NCBI RefSeq assembly: GCF_017571475.1
Contig: NZ_JAGETW010000009.1
Coordinates: forward strand, 62,001-126,000
Reading direction: 5' to 3'
Length of the DNA stretch: 64,000 nucleotides
DNA from: Thiomicrorhabdus sp. 6S3-12
GTDB taxonomy: Bacteria > Pseudomonadota > Gammaproteobacteria > Thiomicrospirales > Thiomicrospiraceae
The notes under the pieces: generated by a model
What the model was told of the DNA's origin: nothing
Database searches by the model: none
The model's input: the letters and a program-made list of their open reading frames with translations, nothing else
Part shown: positions 26,650 to 33,620 of the stretch, piece after piece
Layout of the letters: each line of letters opens with the position of its first letter
Position numbering within the stretch: the first letter of the stretch is position 1
Made by a program: the position numbers and the translations under genes

Positions 26650-26663
26650 TTCAAATATTTGAA
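26650..26663. promoter_or_regulatory. Perfect 14-bp palindrome upstream of rpmJ2
   Basis: TTCAAATATTTGAA reads the same on both strands. It lies 53 bp upstream of the L36 start and about 210 bp upstream of the helicase gene. It could be an operator; no regulator can be named. Confidence 0.4.
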
Positions 26664-26875
26664 GCCGCGGATTATAAGTTCTTTTCGAACGGAAGTCCAG
26701 CCTGCAGGCGCAAAAATTATCCTATATTTATCGACAGCTTTATACACAGCTCAACTTTAATGAATTAAGGCTGTGAAATAGAGCGTTTTGCTCCCTTTTC
26801 GGCGTTATATGATGGCCTCAAGATTGAGCCAATATGCAGTATAATGGCCGGAAATTTTTTTATTGGCAACCAGTT

Positions 26876-28834
26876 ATGGCTTCGGGCAAAAAAAACAAAA
26901 AGACAACTCAGGTTACTGATTTAACGATCGAAGCGGTGATGGGCGCCGACGGTGTACTGAGTGAGCAGGTGGACGGCTACGCACCGCGTGAAGCACAGAT
27001 CGAGATGGCTAATGAGGTCGCGGAACTGATTGAACAGCAGGAAACCTTACTTGCCGAAGCAGGTACCGGTACCGGTAAAACTTTCGCTTATCTGGTACCG
27101 GCGCTCTTGTCCGGGAAAAAAGTGATCGTTTCCACTGCCACCAAAACGTTGCAGGAGCAGCTGGTGCAAAAGGATTTGCCGATGCTGTACAAGGTGTGCG
27201 GCATCAAAGGCAAGCCGCAACTGCTTAAAGGCCGCGATAATTATATCTGTCCGCAGCGTCTGGAAATTACCGAAACCGTGGAGCAGCATTCTAAGGAAGA
27301 TTGGAAAAAGCTGGAATTGATTCGCGACTGGGTTGAAGAAAAGACCCTGAGCGGAGATCGCGCGGAACTTTCCGAAATCCCTGAATCCGATCCTATCTGG
27401 CGTAAAACCTGCGCCCGTCTGGAATTCTGTCAGGCGGCCGATTGTTCGAGCGATTTAGGTTGTTTTTATCCCGAGCAGAAGCAGAAAGCTCAGGAAGCCC
27501 AAGTCCTGGTGGTAAACCACCATCTTTTTTGTGCCGATCTGGCGCTTCGCGAACAAGGGTTCGGCGAACTGCTTCCGGAAGCGGAAATTTATATTTTCGA
27601 TGAAGCACATCAGCTCCCGGATATTGCCGCACAGTTTCTAGGCTTCAGCATTTCACGCTCGCAGCTTGACGAGCTGGTTCGTGATATTGTCAGTGCGCAG
27701 AAAGCGGAAGCGCCCGAATCGCAATCCATCAGCGATCAGGCACACCTGTTCGGCGAACAGGTTAAACTGCTTAGCGAAGCATTGGGCAAATGGGAAAAAC
27801 GCTGGACCTGGGAACAGTTGGAAACCCAGGCTGCGTTTCAACAGCAGTTAAAGCGCCTTATTCAGTCACTTACTCAACTGGCTGATAATCTTAAAAAACT
27901 CAGTGAACGCGGCAAGCAGATCGCTTCGGTACACAAGCGTTCTAAAGAATTCCTAGAGCAATTGATCGATTGGCGTACGGAAGCGAATGAAAATAAAATT
28001 CGTTGGGTTGAGTCTTCAATGGGGCGTTTCCGTCTGTTTCTGACGCCGTTGAATGTTTCCGCTCCCTTCAGTCGTCAGCGTGAAGCGATCGGCGGTGCCT
28101 GGCTGTTTACTTCGGCTACTCTGAGTGTGCGTAACAATTTTGATTACTTTGCCAAGCGTCTTGGACTGAACGATGCCAAAACGGCGAACTGGCTGAGTCC
28201 GTTCGATTACCGTACTCAAGGGGTTATCTACCATCCGATCGGTCTGCCCGAGCCGAAAGATCCGCGCTATATCAAAATTTGTTTGCGTGCCGCCTGGCCG
28301 CTATTAAAAGCCAGCGATGGTCGGGCATTCTTACTCTTTACCAGTCACCGAGCTTTGCAGGAAGCACGTGAGATATTAAAAGAACACTGGCACGGCACGC
28401 TTCTGGTTCAGGGCGAACAGCCTAAATCCACGCTGTTGCAGCGTTTCCGCGAAGTTGAAGCGCCGATTCTTTTGGGTACCAGCAGTTTCTGGGAAGGGGT
28501 GGATGTTAAAGGAGAGGCGCTCAAACTGGTGGTGATCGACCGTATACCCTTTGCACCGCCTGATGACCCGATTGTGCAGGCGCGCGAAGAGTTTCTGAAA
28601 GAAAAAGGTTTGAATGCCTTTGTGCACTTCCAGCTGCCGGAAGCGGTTATCGCTATGAAACAGGGCGCCGGTCGTCTTATTCGCGATGTCAATGACCGCG
28701 GTGTGCTTATGCTTTGCGATCCGCGTTTGTCGTCGAAGGGGTATGGTAAAACCATCGGTGACAGCCTGCCGCCTTTTTCCTGGGTTTACAGCCCGCAGGA
28801 AGCTTTGAAATTACTAGATAATACAGCTGATTGA
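26876..28834 (+). CDS. yoaA: DinG/YoaA-family ATP-dependent 5'-3' DNA helicase (XPD-like, Fe-S)
   Basis: This is a superfamily 2 helicase of 652 residues related to YoaA and DinG, probably acting in repair of damaged forks. Motifs: YAPREAQIEMA (Q-like), LLAEAGTGTGKTFAYL (Walker A), FDEAHQLPDIA (DEAH), SATLSV, and the C-terminal QGAGRLIRDVNDRG (motif VI). Four cysteines around CPQRLE and TCARLEFCQAADCSSDLGC are placed for the 4Fe-4S domain. An in-frame ATG at 26834 precedes a TATAAT at 26840-26845, which makes it an unlikely start; ATG 26876 is chosen though its ribosome site is weak. YoaA resembles it better than DinG in length. It is followed 1 nt later by tsaB, as yoaA and tsaB are paired in E. 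coli. Confidence 0.92.
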   Translation: MASGKKNKKTTQVTDLTIEAVMGADGVLSEQVDGYAPREAQIEMANEVAELIEQQETLLAEAGTGTGKTFAYLVPALLSGKKVIVSTATKTLQEQLVQKDLPMLYKVCGIKGKPQLLKGRDNYICPQRLEITETVEQHSKEDWKKLELIRDWVEEKTLSGDRAELSEIPESDPIWRKTCARLEFCQAADCSSDLGCFYPEQKQKAQEAQVLVVNHHLFCADLALREQGFGELLPEAEIYIFDEAHQLPDIAAQFLGFSISRSQLDELVRDIVSAQKAEAPESQSISDQAHLFGEQVKLLSEALGKWEKRWTWEQLETQAAFQQQLKRLIQSLTQLADNLKKLSERGKQIASVHKRSKEFLEQLIDWRTEANENKIRWVESSMGRFRLFLTPLNVSAPFSRQREAIGGAWLFTSATLSVRNNFDYFAKRLGLNDAKTANWLSPFDYRTQGVIYHPIGLPEPKDPRYIKICLRAAWPLLKASDGRAFLLFTSHRALQEAREILKEHWHGTLLVQGEQPKSTLLQRFREVEAPILLGTSSFWEGVDVKGEALKLVVIDRIPFAPPDDPIVQAREEFLKEKGLNAFVHFQLPEAVIAMKQGAGRLIRDVNDRGVLMLCDPRLSSKGYGKTIGDSLPPFSWVYSPQEALKLLDNTAD

Positions 28835-28835
28835 T

Positions 28836-29594
28836 ATGTCCAATACACAAAAAACCATTCTTGCGATTGATACCTCCACGGTTGCCTGCTCGGTTGCTTT
28901 GCGCCACCAGGAAGAAACCTATGCCATTCATGAAATGACGCCGCAGAAGCACGCCCATAGAGTGCTGCCGATGATCGATGAATTGCTGCAGCAGGCCGGT
29001 ATTCACGGCGAAAGTGTCGATCTTATCGCTTACGGAGAGGGGCCAGGGGCTTTTACCGGAGTACGTATCGCTGCTGGCGTGACTCAGGGATTGGCTTTGG
29101 GCTGGAATAGCGACTTCGTGGGCATTTCTTCACTGGAAGCGATGGCGTATCAGAGTGTGCTGTTTGAAAGTCGTCAAAAGCCGTTACAATGGTGTGCGCT
29201 GATGGATGCGCGCATGAATGAGATATATTTGCAACAAGGTTTGTATGACCCGGCTGCGGAGGTTCCGTGGCAAGCCGAAAAAGCCGTTTTGATTTCGCCT
29301 CTGGAGGTGATTGAACAACTTGAGGTATTGCAGAGACAGGCACAGGGGAAAGGGCACGGCTTCTTGATTTTCGGTGATATCACCCGCGAATATCCTGAAA
29401 TCGCCGATAACGCCGCCTATCGGGAAGTACAGCCGAATGCGATGGCGATGCTTAATTTGGCCGGAATTTATCTGTCGCGTAAGCAGTCATTGCAACAGGG
29501 GTTGCCGGTTCCATTGTATTTGCGTAATCAGGTTGCCGAAACGATTCAGGAGCGTCAAGCGAAGCAGTTGCTAAAAGAGCAGGAAGAGAAATAA
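28836..29594 (+). CDS. tsaB: tRNA threonylcarbamoyladenosine synthesis protein TsaB
   Basis: TsaB is the inactive ASKHA-fold partner that, with TsaD and TsaE, installs t6A37 on ANN-decoding tRNAs. It has 252 residues. The N-terminal ILAIDTSTVACSVALR and THE HAHRVLPMIDELLQQAG segment and VGEGPGAFTGVRIAAG (here AYGEGPGAFTGVRIAAG) are family signatures. The catalytic metal residues of TsaD are missing, as expected. The gene begins 1 nt after yoaA, so the two are one operon. Confidence 0.94.
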   Translation: MSNTQKTILAIDTSTVACSVALRHQEETYAIHEMTPQKHAHRVLPMIDELLQQAGIHGESVDLIAYGEGPGAFTGVRIAAGVTQGLALGWNSDFVGISSLEAMAYQSVLFESRQKPLQWCALMDARMNEIYLQQGLYDPAAEVPWQAEKAVLISPLEVIEQLEVLQRQAQGKGHGFLIFGDITREYPEIADNAAYREVQPNAMAMLNLAGIYLSRKQSLQQGLPVPLYLRNQVAETIQERQAKQLLKEQEEK

Positions 29595-29797
29595 TAATAC
29601 TTTCTGCAAGCCTTGAATTTTGTAACGATTCTTTATTGCAAGGCTGCTTAATTTATAGTCAATGGTGGAAAAGTCGTTGATGATAAAGCATTTATTGGCC
29701 TTACAAAAAGATTGCGCACACGCTTATCCACAGTTTCTGTGAACAACCGCAAAACATGCTTCCTTTCACGGGATGCCAGCAAGTTTGAGGAGATGAT

Positions 29798-30271
29798 ATG
29801 AACAAGTCCTATCAACATCTATTGGTCGCAGTGGATTTTTCCGATTCCAGCCGCGCCGCACTTAATCGGGCGCTAAAACTGGCGAAGGATCTACAGGCTA
29901 AAATCACTCTGATGCATGTGGTAGAGCTGCCGGTAAATCCGGTTTTGGAAGATATCGCCGTAACCGGACTTCCTGGTCTTTGGGATGAGGAGTTAACCAA
30001 GCAGTGGCTTGATGTTGCCCGTAAACAGTTGGATGAATGGATGGCGACAATACCGCAGGATTCTCGTCAAAGGCTGCAAATAGAGGCTAAAATTCAGATC
30101 GGCCATCCCGTTCAGGAGTTATGCGATTATGCCAGCCAGCATCAGGTCGATTGTATTTTGATCGGATATCATGGGCATTCCGCCTTGCGCAATCTGATCG
30201 GCAGCACCAGCCGTTCGGTATTGATCGAAGCGGAATGCGATGTGTTAAACGTTAAACTGACTCAGAAGTGA
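29798..30271 (+). CDS. Universal stress protein (UspA family)
   Basis: This 157-residue protein has a single Usp domain. It opens HLLVAVDFSDSSRAALNRALKLA and has the nucleotide-binding signature near the C-terminus: GYHGHSALRNLIGSTSRSVL, which fits Gx2Gx9G(S/T), so ATP binding is likely. UspA proteins act under starvation and oxidative stress with mostly unknown partners. AGGAG at 29786-29790 gives a strong ribosome site. It lies 14 bp before an unknown exported protein, probably co-transcribed. Confidence 0.9.
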   Translation: MNKSYQHLLVAVDFSDSSRAALNRALKLAKDLQAKITLMHVVELPVNPVLEDIAVTGLPGLWDEELTKQWLDVARKQLDEWMATIPQDSRQRLQIEAKIQIGHPVQELCDYASQHQVDCILIGYHGHSALRNLIGSTSRSVLIEAECDVLNVKLTQK

Positions 30272-30284
30272 AATCGAAAAAATT

Positions 30285-31172
30285 ATGACCGAGCTAAAAC
30301 AGACAACTCAAACAATGCATCTATTGGTCGCGTTCTGCGCAGCACTGATGGCTTTTGCCGTCTCCTCCGCGCAGGCCAAAATGAATGTTCATCAATTCAA
30401 ACCGGGCGATACGGTTTTCGTGGCTTTTCCGGCCGGGAATATCAAGGACGACGCATTTATTGTGGGGACGGTCCAACGTCTTGAAAAAAACGGCGATTAT
30501 CTGATTGAAGTGCAGGATTATGTTGAAGGCCATGATTACGGCAGCTCCTGCATTCCGATGATTAAAAAAGAAGATCCCGAGGCTATGGCGCTGGGTTACG
30601 GAGCAGGCTGGGAAGTATGGAAAGATACCACTAAACTGGACAAGCAGCGTCTGCATTATGTTGTACCGCGTGCGCAGAGTATGAAGCTGGGCGAGGGTAA
30701 GCACTATTTTGTTGAGCGCAATAATCTGTATATCGTTTTCGGTCGATGGAAGTCCGATGCGCCGGTAATGACGCTTGATCGCATCGCCCGTGCGCAGCGT
30801 GAAGCGCAAAATGCCGGTCTGGAGGAGTTGGTGCCGGTATTTGATCTTGTTAAGTACCATCGTAAAGTTTTTTACGATACGAATAATCGCCCCTTATACG
30901 CTTTTGAAAGAATTGCGCCGGCGATCACGATGCTCGAACAGGTGCAGAAGATTTTCGACCAGCATCCCCAATTACAGAAGTTATGGCAGGCGAAAAGCCG
31001 CGACTGGAAAAAGATTTCCGAGAGTACTTATGACTATTTTATGATCGAAGCGATCGACAAAGTATTGTTCGACGCGGCGGATCAGTTATATGAAGAGGGC
31101 ATTGAAAATGCCGGTACAGACAAGGTAGAGCGACTGCGTCAGCTAACCAAGAGCATACGCAGAGACAAATAA
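30285..31172 (+). CDS. Exported protein of unknown function
   Basis: This 295-residue protein has a signal peptide. The hydrophobic core LLVAFCAALMAFAVSS ends in SAQA-KMN, a good signal peptidase I site near residue 31. The start could be ATG 30285 or ATG 30315, which gives a tighter signal; neither has a strong ribosome site. The mature protein begins with a segment QFKPGDTVFVAFPAGNIKDD that resembles a beta-barrel chromo/SH3-like strand pattern, then a middle DYVEGHDYGSSCIPMI with a lone Cys. The rest is mostly helical and charged. I do not recognise a family. It follows uspA by 14 bp and is closed by a strong terminator. Confidence 0.75.
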   Translation: MTELKQTTQTMHLLVAFCAALMAFAVSSAQAKMNVHQFKPGDTVFVAFPAGNIKDDAFIVGTVQRLEKNGDYLIEVQDYVEGHDYGSSCIPMIKKEDPEAMALGYGAGWEVWKDTTKLDKQRLHYVVPRAQSMKLGEGKHYFVERNNLYIVFGRWKSDAPVMTLDRIARAQREAQNAGLEELVPVFDLVKYHRKVFYDTNNRPLYAFERIAPAITMLEQVQKIFDQHPQLQKLWQAKSRDWKKISESTYDYFMIEAIDKVLFDAADQLYEEGIENAGTDKVERLRQLTKSIRRDK

Positions 31173-31186
31173 GCCGCCTGTAAACG

Positions 31187-31220
31187 AAAAAAGCCATATA
31201 TCGTTGAATATATGGCTTTT
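31187..31220. terminator. Terminator after the unknown exported protein
   Basis: AAAAAAGCCATATAT pairs with ATATATGGCTTTT around a 6-nt loop. The T-run on the plus strand and A-run on the other allow action in both directions, so it may also end the cytochrome transcript. Confidence 0.85.
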
Positions 31221-31244
31221 GTTTGTTGGCAGATCCGAATTTTA

Positions 31245-31523
31245 TTAAGGTTTCGGGTGTTTATAGTATTCCTGATTGAGATAGTCCGCCAACTGTTCCA
31301 CTTCATCCTCGAACATTCCGGTGTTCAGGTTGTTGTTACAGAATGCGACCGCTTTGACAAGTTTCTCATAGGTCGGGGTTTTGACCGGATCATAAGGTTG
31401 GGACGCGTGACACTTCATACAGTTTGCACTGTCGTGGAGTTCCTGGCCCGGATGTGGTTCGGCAAGAACCGGAAGTGAAAACAGCCCGCTTGCCAATACG
31501 GTTAAGGGTAAACTTCTCTTCAT
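31245..31523 (-). CDS. Periplasmic monoheme cytochrome c
   Basis: This 92-residue precursor has a signal peptide cut near VLA-EPHP (about residue 21). One heme site CMKCH is at residues 35-39. A Met in NTGMFEDEVEQLADYLN is a possible sixth ligand. A further Cys lies in AFCNNNLN, a pattern I associate with small gammaproteobacterial cytochromes that have an extra Cys before CxxLxxxxFDDEV, ending in YYKHPKP. An in-frame ATG further up (31589) would add 22 residues, but GGAGG lies just upstream of 31523. It diverges from ycaO. Electron partner unknown. Confidence 0.88.
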   Translation of the reverse strand: MKRSLPLTVLASGLFSLPVLAEPHPGQELHDSANCMKCHASQPYDPVKTPTYEKLVKAVAFCNNNLNTGMFEDEVEQLADYLNQEYYKHPKP

Positions 31524-31682
31524 ATAGCCTCCTTCAGTCGCTCGAAATATGACAGAAATACCTGAATAAAATGCTAGGTTGTTCTTCATTCTACTGATTT
31601 ATCTTAATAACCACTCATTAAAATTACTTAGCCAAAAATAAGCAAACTTATACTGAAAAATACGAATAACGAGGAGCGTTCT

Positions 31683-33431
31683 GTGAGCGAAGCAACTTTT
31701 ATTAAAGGCAAGGTGAAACCCCTTGAAGAATCCATATCCCATCTCAGTTCGATACTGTCCGAAGTCGGGTTTGATATCCGTGAAGGCTTGAAATTAAACC
31801 CGGTTCCGGGAATTCACTCGCTGCATATTTATGAAAACAGTTGCCCGGGAATTTTTACCAACGGTAAGGGGGCTTCGGAAAAAGCCACGCTAGCCAGCGC
31901 ACTGGGCGAATATCTTGAGCGACTGTCGACAAATTATTTCTTTTCCGACTACTGGTTGGAAAACGATTTTGCGGCCAGCAAAAACGACTGGTTGTATTAT
32001 CCGAACGAAAAATCGTATGACCGCGAAAATTTCAAGCAGATGCTAAATCCCGAATTGTGGCGGTTTTATTCCGATTTGAGTCACAGCGAGGAATATGCGG
32101 ATTTTGCCGAAGACGATTTCGAGTTCGATACTTTTTTAAGTCTGAATGATCATGTCGATCAAATTCGAGCTCTGCCATTAATTTCGCAGAAGACAGGCGA
32201 GACCTGCTATTTCCCTATGAACCTGCTCAGTAACCTGTATGCCAGTAACGGCTTGTCTGCCGGTAACAGCGCGCTTGAGGCGCAGGTTCAGGGTCTGTCC
32301 GAGGTATTCGAGCGATGGGTTAAAAACCGTATTTTGCGTGAAAACATTTGTCTGCCGCTGGTTCCGCAGGAAGTCCTTGATCAGTTTCCGCAAGTCGTTA
32401 CAGCGATTGCTGCACTGCAGGAAGAAGGGATTTATACCGAAGTGCGCGATGCTTCATTGGGCGGTGTTTTCCCGGTTATGAACGTCACGCTGTTCCATCA
32501 GGCAAGCGGCCGTTGTTTCGCTTCATTCGGCGCGCATCCGATATTTGAAGTTGCCGTGGAAAGAACGCTTACCGAATCACTGCAAGGCCGCCATCTTAAA
32601 GAGCTGGATGGCTTCCAGACACCAAGTTTCGATCAGTTCGATGTCGCATCGGACGAAAACATTGAAAACCACTTTATCGACTCCAGCGGGCTGATCCACA
32701 GTCATTTCGTGGCCAGAGATTTCGATTACGAATTTGTCGCCTGGGATTTTACCGGCAATGTTGAACAGCAGTGGACACATCTCTGTGAACTGGTCTATCA
32801 GCAGGGTACGGATGTGTATGTCGCCAATTACAATCATTACGGCTTTGAAGCGTGCAGAATTATCGTTCCAGGGATGTCCGAAGTTTATCCTAAACACGAA
32901 ATTGTCGATGCAAATCAGAATTTTGGACGTCTGTTGCGAGAAGCGCTGTTAACTTATCCAGATCATCAGGATCCACTGCAAATTGTCGATCTCATTGATC
33001 AATTAGGTTTAAGTGATCACCAGGGAGTCGCTTCCTTGATCGGGCTGATGGCCGATAAGGGGAGTTTCTGGGCCGGTATAAATTGCCTGCAGCTTAAATT
33101 CTGGTGCTTGTTGGCCGCGCAGGAATACGAGGAAGCACTGGAATCGCTCGGTGGCGTGTGGTTCTTTATTGATCCGAACGATAAGCGATATTCGATCTAC
33201 AAAGCCTTTGAATTTGCCTTGGAAATCATGCTCTCAGAAACGACTGACGGAATCCAGGATACAAGCGCAGTTCAGGCTCTATTCGGTAATCAGGTTGCCG
33301 ATAAGGTTTTAGCCCATCTTGACGGATCCATGCAGTTCTGGGGGGCTCCAACCGGAATACGAATCTTTTCCAGCTCCGTACAGCATCAGACCATGCTGGA
33401 AATCTATCGTGCTGTAAACAAATTCAAGTGA
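31683..33431 (+). CDS. ycaO: YcaO-domain protein (RimO-associated type)
   Basis: This 582-residue protein matches E. coli YcaO in length and in motifs. YcaO enzymes activate amide oxygens with ATP. E. coli YcaO has been linked to beta-methylthiolation of ribosomal protein S12 by RimO, but its own reaction is unknown. Visible conserved blocks are GKGASEKATLASALGEYLERL (near residues 60-80), SAGNSALEAQVQGLSEVFERW (ATP/Mg site, near 190-215) and NVTLFHQASGRCFASFG. No peptide substrate, ThiF/Ocin or dehydrogenase gene lies nearby, so it is not a thiazole/oxazole-peptide cluster. Start is GTG after GAGGAG. A promoter for the next gene lies just past its stop. Confidence 0.92.
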   Translation: MSEATFIKGKVKPLEESISHLSSILSEVGFDIREGLKLNPVPGIHSLHIYENSCPGIFTNGKGASEKATLASALGEYLERLSTNYFFSDYWLENDFAASKNDWLYYPNEKSYDRENFKQMLNPELWRFYSDLSHSEEYADFAEDDFEFDTFLSLNDHVDQIRALPLISQKTGETCYFPMNLLSNLYASNGLSAGNSALEAQVQGLSEVFERWVKNRILRENICLPLVPQEVLDQFPQVVTAIAALQEEGIYTEVRDASLGGVFPVMNVTLFHQASGRCFASFGAHPIFEVAVERTLTESLQGRHLKELDGFQTPSFDQFDVASDENIENHFIDSSGLIHSHFVARDFDYEFVAWDFTGNVEQQWTHLCELVYQQGTDVYVANYNHYGFEACRIIVPGMSEVYPKHEIVDANQNFGRLLREALLTYPDHQDPLQIVDLIDQLGLSDHQGVASLIGLMADKGSFWAGINCLQLKFWCLLAAQEYEEALESLGGVWFFIDPNDKRYSIYKAFEFALEIMLSETTDGIQDTSAVQALFGNQVADKVLAHLDGSMQFWGAPTGIRIFSSSVQHQTMLEIYRAVNKFK

Positions 33432-33442
33432 TAGAGTAAAGA

Positions 33443-33471
33443 TTGTTTATTGTCTTGTGAAAACATATAAT
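33443..33471 (+). promoter_or_regulatory. Promoter of the repeat-lipoprotein gene
   Basis: TTGTTT (33443-33448), exactly 17 bp, then TATAAT (33466-33471), starting 11 nt after the ycaO stop. It predicts an mRNA start near 33478 and a leader of about 140 nt. Confidence 0.65.
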
Positions 33472-33485
33472 TAGCGTCCTTTTTT

Positions 33486-33592
33486 AAGGTTCTACTATTC
33501 CTTTTTGTAAAAAAAGAAGAACCTTTAATTGCCGATTTCGGTAAGAAAGCTGTGACATTGCTACCTATAGAAGGCTATAGCCTGCAGGTAGC
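33486..33592 (+). promoter_or_regulatory. Structured leader of the repeat-lipoprotein mRNA (two hairpins)
   Basis: Hairpin one pairs AAGGTTCT (33486-33493) with AGAACCTT (33518-33525) and has an inner CTTTTT/AAAAAG stem. Hairpin two pairs GCTACCT (33560-33566) with AGGTAGC (33586-33592) and encloses the palindrome GGCTATAGCC and two copies of CTATAG. The AAGGAG ribosome site follows at 33608-33613. The first could also serve as the ycaO terminator. A regulated leader is inferred. Confidence 0.4.
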
Positions 33593-33620
33593 GATGTCTG
33601 GCGAAGCAAGGAGCTTTTGT

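Noticed and set aside
26598-26747. Longer N-terminal extension of L36 (91 residues in all)
   Set aside because: L36 proteins are about 37-46 residues; the extension is not L36-like, and the internal ATG is preceded by TTGGA.
29724-29732. A perfect DnaA box TTATCCACA upstream of uspA, possibly part of a replication origin
   Set aside because: It stands alone. A 9-mer is expected by chance about every other 64 kb on two strands. No dnaA, dnaN, gyrB or AT-rich cluster of boxes is near.
31683-33431. ycaO as the core of a modified-peptide (thiazole/oxazole or thioamide) gene cluster
   Set aside because: No precursor peptide, cyclase partner, dehydrogenase or TfuA-like gene lies near, and the protein matches the E. 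coli YcaO type in length and motifs.
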